A DNA stretch of 64,000 nt from Candidatus Marinamargulisbacteria bacterium (GCA_023262965.1 JALQXX010000001.1:1-64000); one strand, 5' to 3'. Numbered from the stretch's first letter, positions 47,621 through 57,168 are shown. Notes: a model not told the origin generated them from the sequence alone. A program made the numbers and translations.

Positions 47621-48026
47621 TCGAACCAAGTATCGCAAGTCTCAACGTGGACGAAATAGAGGTAAAGCGCAATCTGGCAATTCAATCTCTTTTGGTGATT
47701 ATGGGTTAATTGCTTTGGAAAATGTTTGGCTTACTCAGCGACAGATTGAGTCCGCTCGACGTGCATTAACACGGTACATAAAACGAGGTGGGAAGGTTTG
47801 GATTCGTGTTTTTCCCGATAAAAGTGTCACTAAGATTCCACAAGAAACACGTATGGGAAAAGGAAAAGGGCAACCTGAATATTGGGTGGCTGTTGTTAAA
47901 TCGGGGCATGTCCTTTTTGAATTAAGCGGTGTTACGCCAGATGTTGCGCGTGAAGCGTTGCGATTGGCTTCACACAAGTTGCCGATCAAGTCTAAATTTA
48001 TTAAGAAAGAGGTTTGGGATCAATGA
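47607..48026 (+). CDS. rplP: 50S ribosomal protein L16
   Basis: A 139-residue L16. GTG 47607 yields the canonical [11 protein letters not shown] start and overlaps rpsC by 14 bp. [12 protein letters not shown] lies near residue 80. It helps position tRNA in the A site. Confidence 0.96.
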   Translation: MLMPSRTKYRKSQRGRNRGKAQSGNSISFGDYGLIALENVWLTQRQIESARRALTRYIKRGGKVWIRVFPDKSVTKIPQETRMGKGKGQPEYWVAVVKSGHVLFELSGVTPDVAREALRLASHKLPIKSKFIKKEVWDQ

Positions 48027-48223
48027 CCACAAAAATTAAGGAATTGAGAGCACTTTCTTCGGACGAGTTATTGAAAATGGTAGGAGAAAAATCCAAGTTG
48101 TATACCGGTTATCGGTTGTCAAACATGCGGGCGGATGGATTTGACTCATCTCTTTTTTCAAAATTGCGAAAAGAGATTGCTCAAATATATACTATTTTAA
48201 ACGAAAGGAAATTCAATGAGTAA
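48023..48223 (+). CDS. rpmC: 50S ribosomal protein L29
   Basis: A 66-residue L29 starting at ATG 48023, which overlaps the rplP TGA. It shows the two-helix pattern with [11 protein letters not shown] near the N-terminus and [14 protein letters not shown] at the end. The frame is open 9 bp further upstream, but ATG follows AGG at a suitable distance. Confidence 0.92.
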   Translation: MTTKIKELRALSSDELLKMVGEKSKLYTGYRLSNMRADGFDSSLFSKLRKEIAQIYTILNERKFNE

Positions 48224-48461
48224 ATCGTTAAAAAAAACACGAGGTATTGTTATATCTCGATCTGGGAATAAGACTGTGAAGGTTTCGGTTGAAACGCGTC
48301 GTTCTCACCCTTTTTACAAAAAGGTGGTACGAGTTACATGGTCAGCACTTATGCATGACGAACATAATCAGTATTCTGTTGGGGATTCTGTTTATTTTGT
48401 TAGCTGCAGACCGTTGAGTGCTAAAAAGAAATGGCGCGTTGTGGGAATGGTGGCTGCCTGA
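48216..48461 (+). CDS. rpsQ: 30S ribosomal protein S17
   Basis: An 81-residue S17 with [18 protein letters not shown] (19-36) and [12 protein letters not shown]. Overlaps rpmC by 8 bp and shares its final base with the rplN start. Confidence 0.95.
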   Translation: MSKSLKKTRGIVISRSGNKTVKVSVETRRSHPFYKKVVRVTWSALMHDEHNQYSVGDSVYFVSCRPLSAKKKWRVVGMVAA

Positions 48462-48829
48462 TGATACAACAAGAAACAGTATTAAATGTTGCAGATAATT
48501 CTGGTGCAAAAAAAATACTATGTATTAGTGTTTGTGGTAGCACAGGTCGTCGATATGCTTCTCTAGGGGATGTTATTGTTGCAACAGTAAAAGTTGCCAA
48601 TCCGGGAGGATACGTCCAAAAATCTGAAATTGTAAGAGCAGTGGTTGTTCGTTCTGTTCGCAAAAAAAGACGTCCAGATGGTACCGTTATTTGTTTTGAT
48701 GATAATGCAGCCGTTATTATTAATAAAGATGGCAATCCAAAAGGCACCCGGATTTTTGGTCCGATTCCCCGAGAACTTAGAGAAAATAATTTTATGAAAA
48801 TAATTTCATTAGCAGAAGAGGTTGTTTGA
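48461..48829 (+). CDS. rplN: 50S ribosomal protein L14
   Basis: A 122-residue L14 starting at ATG 48461, giving the standard [17 protein letters not shown]. An earlier in-frame ATG at 48431 lies inside rpsQ and is unlikely. The C-terminus has [11 protein letters not shown]. It forms an intersubunit bridge with helix 44. Confidence 0.96.
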   Translation: MIQQETVLNVADNSGAKKILCISVCGSTGRRYASLGDVIVATVKVANPGGYVQKSEIVRAVVVRSVRKKRRPDGTVICFDDNAAVIINKDGNPKGTRIFGPIPRELRENNFMKIISLAEEVV

Positions 48830-48837
48830 GGTACTAT

Positions 48838-49158
48838 ATGGCAAATAAAATTAAAAAAGATGATAAGGTAATCGTAACATGCGGTAAAGATAAGGGGAAA
48901 ACCGGTGTTGTTCTTCGATGCATCTACAAAGATAATCATGTGTCTCAGGTTGTTGTCGAAGGTATTAATGTTTTAAAAAAGCATCGCAAAAAATCGGATA
49001 AAGCTGAAGGCGCGATTGTTGATTTTCCCGCGCCTTTAGATGTTTCAAATGTTGCTATTGTATGTCCTAAAAAATCCGTGGCAACACGTGTGGGATTTAC
49101 ATATCTGAAAGATGGCGAAAAGAAGCGTTTAGCAAAGGCATCCGGTCAAACATTTTAA
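48838..49158 (+). CDS. rplX: 50S ribosomal protein L24
   Basis: A 106-residue L24 starting at ATG 48838 behind TGAGGT. The KOW motif is D-K-V-I-V-T-C-G-K-D-K-G-K-T-G, followed by G-I-N-V-L-K-K-H. It initiates 50S assembly. An in-frame TTG at 48826 inside rplN is less likely. Confidence 0.95.
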   Translation: MANKIKKDDKVIVTCGKDKGKTGVVLRCIYKDNHVSQVVVEGINVLKKHRKKSDKAEGAIVDFPAPLDVSNVAIVCPKKSVATRVGFTYLKDGEKKRLAKASGQTF

Positions 49159-49164
49159 GGGAAC

Positions 49165-49704
49165 ATGGTTATGAAAGATATAAAAGATATTATTAAAAAG
49201 ACAGAGTTAGATGTAAAAAAGAAGTATGGTTACACAAACCCCCATCTAATTCCCCAAATTACTAAAGTTATTATTCATAGAGGCTTAGGAGAAGCGATAA
49301 CAAATTCGGCTGTTCTTGATAAAACTTATGAATTGTTTTACGCTATCACGGGTCAGAAACCAGTATTTACACGAGCTAAAAAATCCATATCGAATTTTAA
49401 ATTGCGTGAAGGTCAGATTGTTGGTTGTAAGGTAACGCTTCGATCACAGCGCATGTTAAATTTTTTAACAAATTTACTGTATGTTTCATTGCCCAAAATT
49501 CGGGATTTTAGAGGCTTGAATCAGAGCGGTTGTGATAAAGGTGGCAATTTTTCATTTGGAATTGTCGATGATTCTATATTTCCAGAATCAAATACAGATT
49601 TGGATAAACTGCGTGGTATGGATGTGACTATTTGTACAACAGCATCTTCCAAAGATGAATTGCTGTTTTATTTGCGTGGGATTGGGGTCCCCTTTAAACG
49701 ATAA
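49165..49704 (+). CDS. rplE: 50S ribosomal protein L5
   Basis: A 179-residue L5 that binds 5S rRNA. It shows K-K-Y-G-Y-T-N-P, G-Q-K-P-V-F-T-R-A-K-K-S-I-S-N-F-K-L-R-E-G and R-D-F-R-G-L. AAGGGA precedes ATG 49165; ATG 49171 is a close alternative. Confidence 0.95.
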   Translation: MVMKDIKDIIKKTELDVKKKYGYTNPHLIPQITKVIIHRGLGEAITNSAVLDKTYELFYAITGQKPVFTRAKKSISNFKLREGQIVGCKVTLRSQRMLNFLTNLLYVSLPKIRDFRGLNQSGCDKGGNFSFGIVDDSIFPESNTDLDKLRGMDVTICTTASSKDELLFYLRGIGVPFKR

Positions 49705-49728
49705 TTAGAAAGGAAATCGGTAAATTTT

Positions 49729-49908
49729 ATGGCAAAAAAATCAATGATTGAAAAAAATAAGCGAAAAACAGGTGCTCAATATCGTAATCGATGTAATCTT
49801 TGTGGTCGACCACGTGGGTTTCTTCGGTTTTTTGGTATCTGTAGATTATGTTTTAGACACTTGGCTTCTTCGGCAAAACTGCCTGGAGTAACAAAGTCGT
49901 CTTGGTAA
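49729..49908 (+). CDS. rpsN: 30S ribosomal protein S14, zinc-binding type
   Basis: A 59-residue short S14 (rpsZ type). Four zinc ligands are visible in C-N-L-C-G (22-26) and C-R-L-C-F (38-42), and the protein ends L-P-G-V-T-K-S-S-W. The zinc-binding form is found in Gram-positive and many deep-branching bacteria; enterobacteria have the longer zinc-free form. AAAGGAA lies before ATG 49729. Confidence 0.95.
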   Translation: MAKKSMIEKNKRKTGAQYRNRCNLCGRPRGFLRFFGICRLCFRHLASSAKLPGVTKSSW

Positions 49909-49918
49909 AGGAGTAAGT

Positions 49919-50320
49919 ATGACTATTATAGATCCAATTTCAGATATGTTTACTCGAATCCGAAACGCTTTGATTGTTTCGTTTGATTCGGTAACATTTC
50001 AATATTCAAATATTCGTTGTGAAATCGCAAAAATATTATTAAATGAAGGCTACATTCAAGGTTATGAAATTTTAAATACAGATCTTAGGAAAAGATCTAT
50101 TAAAATTGCTTTGAAGTATGATAAGCATGGTAAGCCAGTTATTGAAAATATTCGACGTGTAAGTAAGCCATCTAAGCGTATATACACAAAGAAAAAGGAT
50201 ATTTACAAGGTATTAAATGGTTTTGGCACCTTGATTTTATCGACGTCTCAAGGTGTTCTATCAGGAAAAGAGGCTCGTATTAAAAATATCGGTGGGGAAA
50301 TTATTGGGGAGGTTTACTAA
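49919..50320 (+). CDS. rpsH: 30S ribosomal protein S8
   Basis: A 133-residue S8 with D-P-I-S-D-M-F-T-R-I-R-N-A (5-17) and the C-terminal S-T-S-Q-G-V-L-S-G-K-E-A-R. It binds helix 21 of 16S rRNA and in E. coli represses the spc operon. AAAGGAG precedes ATG 49919, and it overlaps rplF by one base. Confidence 0.96.
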   Translation: MTIIDPISDMFTRIRNALIVSFDSVTFQYSNIRCEIAKILLNEGYIQGYEILNTDLRKRSIKIALKYDKHGKPVIENIRRVSKPSKRIYTKKKDIYKVLNGFGTLILSTSQGVLSGKEARIKNIGGEIIGEVY

Positions 50321-50844
50321 TGAGTAAATTGGCTAGAAAACCCATTGATCTTTCTGATGTGAATGTATCAATGGAATCCACTACATTGATTGTTAAGGGT
50401 AAGCATGGATCCATGTCTTTGAATGTGCCTCCAGTGGTTACGGTATCGTTAAGTCCATCGGAATTGTATGTGGCATCTTCAAATCCGGCGCATTTGGGAC
50501 TTTATTTTTCTTTAATTCGCAATATGGTTCATGGTGTTAAGCATTTATTTTTGGAAACATTGGTTTTAAAAGGCGTTGGGTATCGGGCCGCTTTGGCGGA
50601 TAAAAAGATTACGCTGAATTTGGGATATTCCCATCCGGTTGTATTTACGATTCCCGATGGAATATCGGCTGAAATTCCAACTCAGACAGAGATTAAGTTG
50701 ACTGGTGTTGATAAGCAATTGGTTGGACAAGTTGCCGCGGATATAATAAAATTACGACCAGCTAAAAAAGATCCGTATAAAGAAAAAGGGATTAAACGCA
50801 CCCGAGATCGAATTCTCAAGAAAGTTGGAAAAAAGGTTAAATAA
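50320..50844 (+). CDS. rplF: 50S ribosomal protein L6
   Basis: A 174-residue L6 of two related domains. The C-terminal signature P-Y-K-E-K-G-I-K is present. It lies near the sarcin-ricin loop. The start overlaps rpsH. Confidence 0.95.
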   Translation: MSKLARKPIDLSDVNVSMESTTLIVKGKHGSMSLNVPPVVTVSLSPSELYVASSNPAHLGLYFSLIRNMVHGVKHLFLETLVLKGVGYRAALADKKITLNLGYSHPVVFTIPDGISAEIPTQTEIKLTGVDKQLVGQVAADIIKLRPAKKDPYKEKGIKRTRDRILKKVGKKVK

Positions 50845-50845
50845 A

Positions 50846-51130
50846 ATGCAATCTAGAAGTTATGTGTTAAAAATTTCAAAGAAATCTTTGCGGCATGTGT
50901 ATGTTTGGTTAGTCGATGATTCTAATAATATAGTCGCTTCCAGTTCAACGCTTGCGCTCAAGTTTAATCAAGCAAACGTAGATAATTGCACAGCTCTTGG
51001 GGAAGCGATTGGCGCAAAGGCACTTGCATTGTCTGTTAAAAAAATTCGATTTGATCGAAGTGGAAATTTGTACCATGGGCGTGTAAAAGCAGTGGCTCAA
51101 GGTGCGCGAAAGGCTGGATTGGAGTTTTAG
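50846..51130 (+). CDS. rplR: 50S ribosomal protein L18
   Basis: A 94-residue, rather short L18 that binds 5S rRNA. ATG 50846, one base after the rplF stop, is preferred to an upstream in-frame start at 50825 inside rplF. It ends in the conserved F-D-R-S-G-N-L-Y-H-G-R-V-K-A-V-A-Q-G-A-R-K-A-G-L. The N-terminal basic tail is shorter than in most L18 (about 115-120 aa). Confidence 0.93.
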   Translation: MQSRSYVLKISKKSLRHVYVWLVDDSNNIVASSSTLALKFNQANVDNCTALGEAIGAKALALSVKKIRFDRSGNLYHGRVKAVAQGARKAGLEF

Positions 51131-51132
51131 GT

Positions 51133-51681
51133 ATGTCATACAATGCAATAGATGATTCTCAAGAAAAATACTTTGAAAAATTAATTAAAATTAATCGAGT
51201 TACTAAAGTTAATAAGGGGGGTAAAAAACTAGCGTTTCGGGCTTTTGTTATTGTTGGTGATCAAAAAGGTCGTGTTGGTTTGGCAACAGCTAAATCAAAA
51301 GAGGTTCCATTAGCTATTCGTCGTAGTATTGATAAAGCCAAAAAACAGATGCATGATATTAATTTGTCACAAGGAACGATTCCCCATGAGATTGTCGGGC
51401 ACTACAAAGCTTCTTCGGTGGTTTTGCGTCCCGCTCCAGACGGAACGGGGGTTATCGCGGGTGGATCCATACGAATTCTGTTAGAGTCTTTGGGGGTTGA
51501 AAACATTGTTGCTAAATCCATTGGTTCCAGCAACTCATTAAACATGGCAAAAGCGGCTTTGGATGGTTTGTTAAAATTAAAAAATTTGGCCGATGTTGAG
51601 GCACGTAGAGGTGTTAAGATATCGCGTTCATTTTTAAAAAAAGAAAGGGTAGGTGATAATAATGACTCAAGCGCGAGTTGA
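51133..51681 (+). CDS. rpsE: 30S ribosomal protein S5
   Basis: A 182-residue S5 with [12 protein letters not shown] (27-38), G-A-S/A-type loop [10 protein letters not shown] and G-T-G-V-I-A-G-G. It affects decoding fidelity. rpmD (L30), normally next, is absent and rplO follows with a 20 bp overlap. Confidence 0.96.
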   Translation: MSYNAIDDSQEKYFEKLIKINRVTKVNKGGKKLAFRAFVIVGDQKGRVGLATAKSKEVPLAIRRSIDKAKKQMHDINLSQGTIPHEIVGHYKASSVVLRPAPDGTGVIAGGSIRILLESLGVENIVAKSIGSSNSLNMAKAALDGLLKLKNLADVEARRGVKISRSFLKKERVGDNNDSSAS

Positions 51682-52180
51682 GGCACCCGTTGTCAATTCA
51701 TTAAGTAATGTTGTTTCTGAATCCAAATCTATTCGGTTAGGATCTATTTCTCCGTTTCCTGGTTCCGTTAAACCACGAAAACGTGTTGGTCGGGGAAATG
51801 CGTCTGGTTGGGGTGGCGAAGCTGGTAGAGGACATAAAGGTCAAAAATCCCGTTCTGGGTTTTCCCGAAAGCGCGGATTCGAAGGTGGGCAAAATCCTCT
51901 GTATAAACGCATTCCTAAAAAGCGGGGATTTACAAATATTTTCAAGGTTCATTATCGATTAGTTAATATATCCAACTTGAATTTTGAGCGATTTGGATCC
52001 TCTATTGAATGTAAGCACCTGGTGGATTTCGGGTATTGTTCACAAAATGAGCGTATTAAGTTCGTGGGAAACCTACCCGAATCGGTTCGCTTAACAACGA
52101 TTGAAGGGGATGCAATATCACACGCATTAAAGTCACGTTTAGATGCTTTGGGATGCGTCTTCATTCAGCGTAAAGGCTAA
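51662..52180 (+). CDS. rplO: 50S ribosomal protein L15 with N-terminal extension
   Basis: A 172-residue L15 starting at ATG 51662 behind AGGTGAT. The core begins near residue 27 with G-S-I-S-P-F-P-G-S, then R-K-R-V-G-R-G and [10 protein letters not shown]. About 25 extra residues precede it. GTG 51653 is a possible earlier start. The stop overlaps the secY ATG. Confidence 0.94.
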   Translation: MTQARVEAPVVNSLSNVVSESKSIRLGSISPFPGSVKPRKRVGRGNASGWGGEAGRGHKGQKSRSGFSRKRGFEGGQNPLYKRIPKKRGFTNIFKVHYRLVNISNLNFERFGSSIECKHLVDFGYCSQNERIKFVGNLPESVRLTTIEGDAISHALKSRLDALGCVFIQRKG

Positions 52181-53442
52181 TGTCGTTTTTTTCAGCATTA
52201 TTTCGGTATGCCGATCTTCGATATCGATTGGTATATTCGATCATTGTTTTGGCCATTTATCGATTTGGGTCTCACATTCCAATTACAGGCATTGATTTAT
52301 CGGACTTAACACGTTTGGTAAATTCGAATAGCTTGGTCTCATTTATTGACTTATTTTCAGGTGGGTCCTTTAGCCGGTTCTCTATATTTTCCTTAGGAAT
52401 TTTGCCCTATATTAATGCTTCAATTATTATGCAGTTAATGACTTTTGTTCTACCAGAATTGAAGTCTATTTTGGAGGAAGGGGAGCACGGGCGAAAAAAA
52501 ATAGCGCAATGGACTCGATATGTAACGGTTGGTTTGGCGATTATTCAGGCCGTTGTGATTACAATCGGATTTCGTTCGTTTCTGTTACCAGACGTATCGT
52601 ATCCATTTTTTATGGTGTATTCGATTATCGGACTTGTGGCAGGGTCATGTTTGGTTATGTACATGGGAGAACTGATGACAGAGAAAGGTATTGGTAATGG
52701 GGCCTCTCTAATTATATTTGTGGGAATTATTTCGCAAATGCCTTTCTATATCAAAAATACGTGGGGGCTGATTCAGTCCGGTACCAGTGTTATTAATGTT
52801 GGCTTTATGGTTTTGATGCTTATTGGAATAATTGTTGGTATTATTATCATTCAAGAAGCTCAGCGAAAAATTTTAGTGCAATACGCTAAGCGTGTGGTAG
52901 GACGTAAAATGTATGGCGGGCAGTCTACGTATATTCCATTGCGGTTAATTCAAGGTGGGGTTCTGCCAATTATTTTTGCATCAGCTCTTTTACAGTTTCC
53001 TCTTATTATTGCTAACTTCATGCCTTTTGAGTCCATACAAGTATTTTTTTCTCGTTACTACACCTTTGATGGCATTATATACAATGCGTTATTCTGCATT
53101 TTAATTTTCTTTTTCACGTATTTTTACACTGCCGTATCATTTAGTCCTGTGGATCTAGCTGAAAATATTAAAAAGTATGGTGGATTTATTATGGGGGTTC
53201 GTCCCGGAAAGCCAACCGAGCAGTATTTAGAGGCAATTGTTTCGAAATTAACTTTTTTTGGAGCGTCTTTTTTGTCACTGATTGCTCTTTTGCCTATTAT
53301 TGTCGCCACACTAACGCATGTAAATAGTTTTATGGGATTGGGTGGTACAGCATTGCTGATTATTGTGGGTGTTTCTTTGGATTTATTGAAACAAATTGAT
53401 GCATTTATTATCCAAAAAGAATATGAGAAAGTGGCTGTCTAA
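52180..53442 (+). CDS. secY: Protein translocase subunit SecY
   Basis: A 420-residue protein with about ten transmembrane segments forming the Sec channel. F-S-G-G-S-F-S-R-F-S-I-F-S-L-G-I (plug region) and the cytoplasmic loop I-R/V-R-P-G-K-P-T near 350 are conserved. Partner SecE is at 28972. In the spc operon as usual, between rplO and adk; the stop overlaps adk by one base. Confidence 0.96.
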   Translation: MSFFSALFRYADLRYRLVYSIIVLAIYRFGSHIPITGIDLSDLTRLVNSNSLVSFIDLFSGGSFSRFSIFSLGILPYINASIIMQLMTFVLPELKSILEEGEHGRKKIAQWTRYVTVGLAIIQAVVITIGFRSFLLPDVSYPFFMVYSIIGLVAGSCLVMYMGELMTEKGIGNGASLIIFVGIISQMPFYIKNTWGLIQSGTSVINVGFMVLMLIGIIVGIIIIQEAQRKILVQYAKRVVGRKMYGGQSTYIPLRLIQGGVLPIIFASALLQFPLIIANFMPFESIQVFFSRYYTFDGIIYNALFCILIFFFTYFYTAVSFSPVDLAENIKKYGGFIMGVRPGKPTEQYLEAIVSKLTFFGASFLSLIALLPIIVATLTHVNSFMGLGGTALLIIVGVSLDLLKQIDAFIIQKEYEKVAV

Positions 53443-54089
53443 TGGTTAAGTTACTCATTTTTTTAGGTCCTGCCGGTTCGGGAAAAGGCACTCAAGCCCA
53501 AATTCTTGCTAAAGAATTTGGTTATACACATTTATCTACGGGTGATATGTTGCGTGCAGAGGTGAATTCGGGCTCGGATCTTGGCCATATGTTATCAGAA
53601 TGCATGTCTTCTGGGGATCTGGTAGATGATACCATCATTGATGCGTTAATCCGTTCTAATATTCAAAAGTCCTTAAATAGTAATAGTTCAGGCATTATTT
53701 TTGATGGATTTCCACGTACAATTAATCAGGCAAACTTGCTAGGTGTGTTATTAAAGTCTTTTTCACTTACATTGCAGAGGGTTTTCTTTTTTGATATTTC
53801 GTTAGAGGAATCTGTTCGACGTATTTCTGGGCGCCGGGTGGATTCTCGAGATAATCATGTATATCATATCAATTCGAATCCTCCACCAGCGGAGGCCAGG
53901 CCATTTTTGATAACACGATCAGATGATTCCGCTGATAGTGTCACACATCGGTATCATATATTTTGCGAACAAACAAAACCACTTTTGAAGTTTTATAGTA
54001 ATGAGTTGGTTAGAATTGATTGTTTATCGTCCATTTCAGATATATCCACAACCATCTCAACGATGTTGGCTGAGCAAAAGACGGTGTAA
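53442..54089 (+). CDS. adk: Adenylate kinase
   Basis: A 215-residue kinase interconverting AMP, ADP and ATP. The P-loop G-P-A-G-S-G-K-G-T-Q (9-18), H-L-S-T-G-D-M-L-R and F-D-G-F-P-R-T are present. The LID region (about 125-160) lacks the four zinc cysteines of Gram-positive forms. Linked to secY and map as in many bacteria. Confidence 0.95.
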   Translation: MVKLLIFLGPAGSGKGTQAQILAKEFGYTHLSTGDMLRAEVNSGSDLGHMLSECMSSGDLVDDTIIDALIRSNIQKSLNSNSSGIIFDGFPRTINQANLLGVLLKSFSLTLQRVFFFDISLEESVRRISGRRVDSRDNHVYHINSNPPPAEARPFLITRSDDSADSVTHRYHIFCEQTKPLLKFYSNELVRIDCLSSISDISTTISTMLAEQKTV

Positions 54090-54841
54090 TGGTTCACACA
54101 GTAGCGGATTCTAGTAAACATAAAAGTATGCGTGAGGGCGGTAAAATTTTGTCTTCCGTGTTTGATTTTTTAGGGGGAATTGTTAAAGAGGGTGTTACGG
54201 CTCGGTATATTGATGATCATGTTAAACAGTTTATTGAGAAGCATCATGCTGAACCGGGTTTTTTGGGATACCAAGGCTATGGTTATTCGACATGTATATC
54301 TAAGAATGATGAAATTGTGCATGGTATACCGTATCCAGACAAAGTATTTTTTGAAGGTGATTGCGTATCAATTGACGTAGGTGTTCGATATAAGGGGTAC
54401 TATGTTGATGCAGCGCGTACATTTTTAATTGGCCGTGTTTCGGATGCTGTGCGTCATTTAGCGGCGGTAACGGAGCAGTCATTTTTTGTTGGCATATCCG
54501 TTTTGAAGTCTGGGGTGAGGTTGGGCGATATGGGATATGAGATGCAGACATATATTGAGTCGCATGGATTAACGGTTGTACGTGATTTATATAGTCATGG
54601 GGTGGGACGATCGTTGCATGAGGATCCGTTGATTCCAAATTATGGCAAAAAGGGGTCTGGCGTGAAGGTTTGTCGTGGTATGAGTTTGGCAATTGAACCT
54701 ATGGTAGCTATGGGTGGCGCAGATATTGAAACTTTGGATGATAATTGGACAATTGTTACAAAAGATCGTCAATGGGCCGCTCACTATGAAAACACGATTA
54801 TTATCACAGACAACGGTGTTGACGTTGTGACTATTGCTTGA
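54089..54841 (+). CDS. map: Type I methionine aminopeptidase
   Basis: A 250-residue enzyme that removes N-terminal methionine. Metal ligands are visible as Asp in S-I-D-V-G and V-D-A-A-R, His in H-G-V-G-R-S-L-H-E, and Glu in I-E-P-M and the late H-Y-E-N-T. The ATG at 54089 overlaps the adk stop. infA, which commonly follows map, is not found. Confidence 0.95.
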   Translation: MVHTVADSSKHKSMREGGKILSSVFDFLGGIVKEGVTARYIDDHVKQFIEKHHAEPGFLGYQGYGYSTCISKNDEIVHGIPYPDKVFFEGDCVSIDVGVRYKGYYVDAARTFLIGRVSDAVRHLAAVTEQSFFVGISVLKSGVRLGDMGYEMQTYIESHGLTVVRDLYSHGVGRSLHEDPLIPNYGKKGSGVKVCRGMSLAIEPMVAMGGADIETLDDNWTIVTKDRQWAAHYENTIIITDNGVDVVTIA

Positions 54842-54868
54842 CATGGAAAATATTGGAGAAATAAGGCA

Positions 54869-54897
54869 TTGATAAAAAAAAAAATTTGGGGTAAATT
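54869..54897 (+). promoter_or_regulatory. Predicted promoter for the alpha operon (rpmJ onwards)
   Basis: TTGATA (54869-54874) and TAAATT (54892-54897) with 17 bp spacing made mostly of A. It lies in the 97 bp gap between map and rpmJ, where infA would normally be. Confidence 0.5.
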
Positions 54898-54938
54898 GTA
54901 AGACTAGTTGTAAAGTTTGAATTGTTTAGAGGGTAGAA

Positions 54939-55052
54939 ATGAAAGTTAGATCATCAGTAAAAAAAATATGTAGTAAATGTCGCACCATACGCAGACACGG
55001 TCGTGTTATGGTTGTTTGTGAAAATCCAAAGCACAAACAGAAACAAGGATAG
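54939..55052 (+). CDS. rpmJ: 50S ribosomal protein L36
   Basis: A 37-residue L36 with the zinc ligands in C-S-K-C (11-14), Cys27 and His32, the classic C-x-x-C-x(12)-C-x(4)-H spacing. It begins M-K-V-R-S-S-V-K-K and ends K-H-K-Q-K-Q-G. It is followed by rpsM after 9 bp with AGGAGG. Confidence 0.96.
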   Translation: MKVRSSVKKICSKCRTIRRHGRVMVVCENPKHKQKQG

Positions 55053-55061
55053 GAGGAAAAA

Positions 55062-55430
55062 ATGGCTCGAATTGTTGGCGTAGACTTACCAAAGGATAAA
55101 CGCCTTATTATTGCTTTAACGTATATATACGGTATTGGCCCACATTTATCAAAGAAAATTATTGAGGAACTTAATCTAGATCCTTCAAAGCGTGTTAAAC
55201 AGCTTGAAGAATCTGAGATTGTTTCCATTCGAGATAAGGTTCGAACATTTAAAGTTGAAGGAGACTTGCGCATTGAGGCGGTTCAGAACATTCGGCGTTT
55301 AGAAGATATTGGGTCGTATAGAGGGCGTCGTCATAAATTAAAGTTACCTGTTCGTGGTCAGCGGACGCACACAAATGCACGAACAAAGCGCGGCAAGAAA
55401 ATTGCGGTCGCTGGTAAGAAGAAAGCTTAA
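55062..55430 (+). CDS. rpsM: 30S ribosomal protein S13
   Basis: A 122-residue S13 with A-R-I-V-G-V-D-L-P (2-10), Y-I-Y-G-I-G and the C-terminal [14 protein letters not shown] tail that contacts the P-site tRNA. AGGAGG lies upstream of ATG 55062. Confidence 0.96.
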   Translation: MARIVGVDLPKDKRLIIALTYIYGIGPHLSKKIIEELNLDPSKRVKQLEESEIVSIRDKVRTFKVEGDLRIEAVQNIRRLEDIGSYRGRRHKLKLPVRGQRTHTNARTKRGKKIAVAGKKKA

Positions 55431-55443
55431 TTAGGAGGTATTT

Positions 55444-55827
55444 ATGGCTCAAAATAAACGAACAAAATCACAATCCCGTAGTGTTTTGGTTGGTGTTGCG
55501 CATGTCAAATCAACATTTAATAATACGATTGTGTCAATTACAGATATGTCGGGGCACGTTATGTCCTGGGCATCAACGGGCATGATGGGATTTAAGGGAA
55601 GTAAAAAAGGAACGCCTTTTGCGGCACAATTAGCCGCAGAGCAAGCTGGTCAAAAAGCTGTCAGCATGGGCGTTTTAGAAGTTGATGTTAATGTGAAAGG
55701 TCCCGGATCGGGTCGAGAGACGGCTATCCGTGCTTTACAATCAGCAGGCTTGGTTATACGATCTATTACAGATTGTACACCAATGCCTCACAATGGATGT
55801 CGGCCTAAAAAGCGTCGTCGTGTGTAA
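55444..55827 (+). CDS. rpsK: 30S ribosomal protein S11
   Basis: A 127-residue S11 with [24 protein letters not shown] and the terminal [13 protein letters not shown]. It lies in the platform near the E site. rpsD, usually next, is missing; rpoA follows directly. Confidence 0.96.
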   Translation: MAQNKRTKSQSRSVLVGVAHVKSTFNNTIVSITDMSGHVMSWASTGMMGFKGSKKGTPFAAQLAAEQAGQKAVSMGVLEVDVNVKGPGSGRETAIRALQSAGLVIRSITDCTPMPHNGCRPKKRRRV

Positions 55828-55850
55828 AGAATTATTTAGGAGGTAATAAT

Positions 55851-56816
55851 ATGGTTGAAAATTTGGATACATGGGTTCGTTTTGATCAAATTGATTCACA
55901 TCATGGTGTTTTTGAGATGTCCCCTCTCGAGCGTGGGATGGGATTAACAATTGGAAATGCCTTGCGTCGTGTTGTTTTGTCATCGTTACAAGGGGTTGCT
56001 GCCACATCTATAAAGATAGATGGTGTCATTCATGAATTTGATTCAATTAAAGGGGTCCAGGAAGATGTTATTGATATTATTTTTAATGTCAAGCTAGTTG
56101 TTTTTTCATTGTTTAATGATAAACAGTCGCGTACGATTCGATTGAATGTTTCGGGTCCTAAGGACGTTGTGGCCAGCGATTTTATATTACCTCCAGATGT
56201 TACAATTGTTAACCCAGATCAGCATATTATGACAATAACAGAGTCCGTTGATGTGACCTTAGAGTTTAATGTTGAACAAAATAATGGGTATCGTGCATCA
56301 GAGGATCAAGATCGATCGGAAGCAGAGGCTTCGCGTATCTTTTTGGATTCATCATTTTCACCTGTTGTTCGTGTGAATCATTTGGTAGAAGATACGCGTG
56401 TTGGCCAAGCGTTTGATCATGATAAATTGATTATGGATATTTGGACAAACGGTAGTGTTTCAGCCGAAGACTGTATGAGAAAAGCTTCCTCTAAGCTAAT
56501 GGAGAGTTTTAGTTTATTTGGTGAATTGAATCGTCGTCCCGTTTTTGAGGATGTTGATTTGAGTGAGGCATCTGAAGAAGTATCATTGTCACCGGGTGCA
56601 AAACGGGGGGTCTTGGATATTTTAGTAGAAGATTTGGAATTGTCAGCACGTTCTTTGAATTGCTTGAAGAAAGCCAATATTAATACAGTTGCTGAATTAA
56701 TGCGACGGGATATGTCCGATTTATATAATATTAAAAATTTTGGAAAGAAAAGTGCAGAGGAAATCAGCGCTAAATTGCGAGAGTATGATTTGTATCTAGC
56801 TGTAGACGAGGATTAA
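55851..56816 (+). CDS. rpoA: RNA polymerase alpha subunit
   Basis: A 321-residue alpha subunit. The N-terminal dimerisation domain has P-L-E-R-G-M-G-L-T-I-G-N-A-L-R-R-V; the C-terminal DNA-binding domain (about 245-315) has R-S-L-N-C-L-K-K-A-N-I-N-T-V and N-F-G-K-K-S-A-E-E-I. AGGAGG precedes ATG 55851. A linker of Ser/Asp/Glu-rich sequence joins the domains. Confidence 0.97.
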   Translation: MVENLDTWVRFDQIDSHHGVFEMSPLERGMGLTIGNALRRVVLSSLQGVAATSIKIDGVIHEFDSIKGVQEDVIDIIFNVKLVVFSLFNDKQSRTIRLNVSGPKDVVASDFILPPDVTIVNPDQHIMTITESVDVTLEFNVEQNNGYRASEDQDRSEAEASRIFLDSSFSPVVRVNHLVEDTRVGQAFDHDKLIMDIWTNGSVSAEDCMRKASSKLMESFSLFGELNRRPVFEDVDLSEASEEVSLSPGAKRGVLDILVEDLELSARSLNCLKKANINTVAELMRRDMSDLYNIKNFGKKSAEEISAKLREYDLYLAVDED

Positions 56817-56817
56817 T

Positions 56818-57168
56818 ATGAGACATAAAAAAGGAAATAAAAAATTAAGTAAACCAACGGATCAGCGGATCGCTTTGTTGCGCTCACTGACGCTATCTTT
56901 AGTCAATCATTATCGAATACAAACAACGGATGTTCGTGCAAAAGAAACCCAACGATATGTAGAGCGGTTGATTACTCTTGGCAAGCAAGGTGATTTGCAT
57001 GCGCGTCGTCAGGCCTTAAAGCTTTTGCCGAGCCCGGATGCTGTGAAAAAAATATTTGATGTTATTGCGGCAAGCTATGTCTCAAGAAATGGTGGGTATA
57101 CTCGTCTGATTAAGGCGGGCCATAGACGAGGGGACGCATCGCCTGTAACCATTATTGAATTTGTCTGA
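56818..57168 (+). CDS. rplQ: 50S ribosomal protein L17
   Basis: A 116-residue L17 with M-R-H-K-K-G-N-K-K-L-S-K and R-I-Q-T-T-D-V-R-A-K-E. It is placed at the tunnel exit. It follows rpoA after 1 bp and overlaps truA. Confidence 0.95.
   Translation: MRHKKGNKKLSKPTDQRIALLRSLTLSLVNHYRIQTTDVRAKETQRYVERLITLGKQGDLHARRQALKLLPSPDAVKKIFDVIAASYVSRNGGYTRLIKAGHRRGDASPVTIIEFV

Noticed and set aside
48421-48939. Minus-strand frame of 172 codons opposite rplN
   Set aside because: Shadow of rpsQ, rplN and rplX, whose identity is certain.
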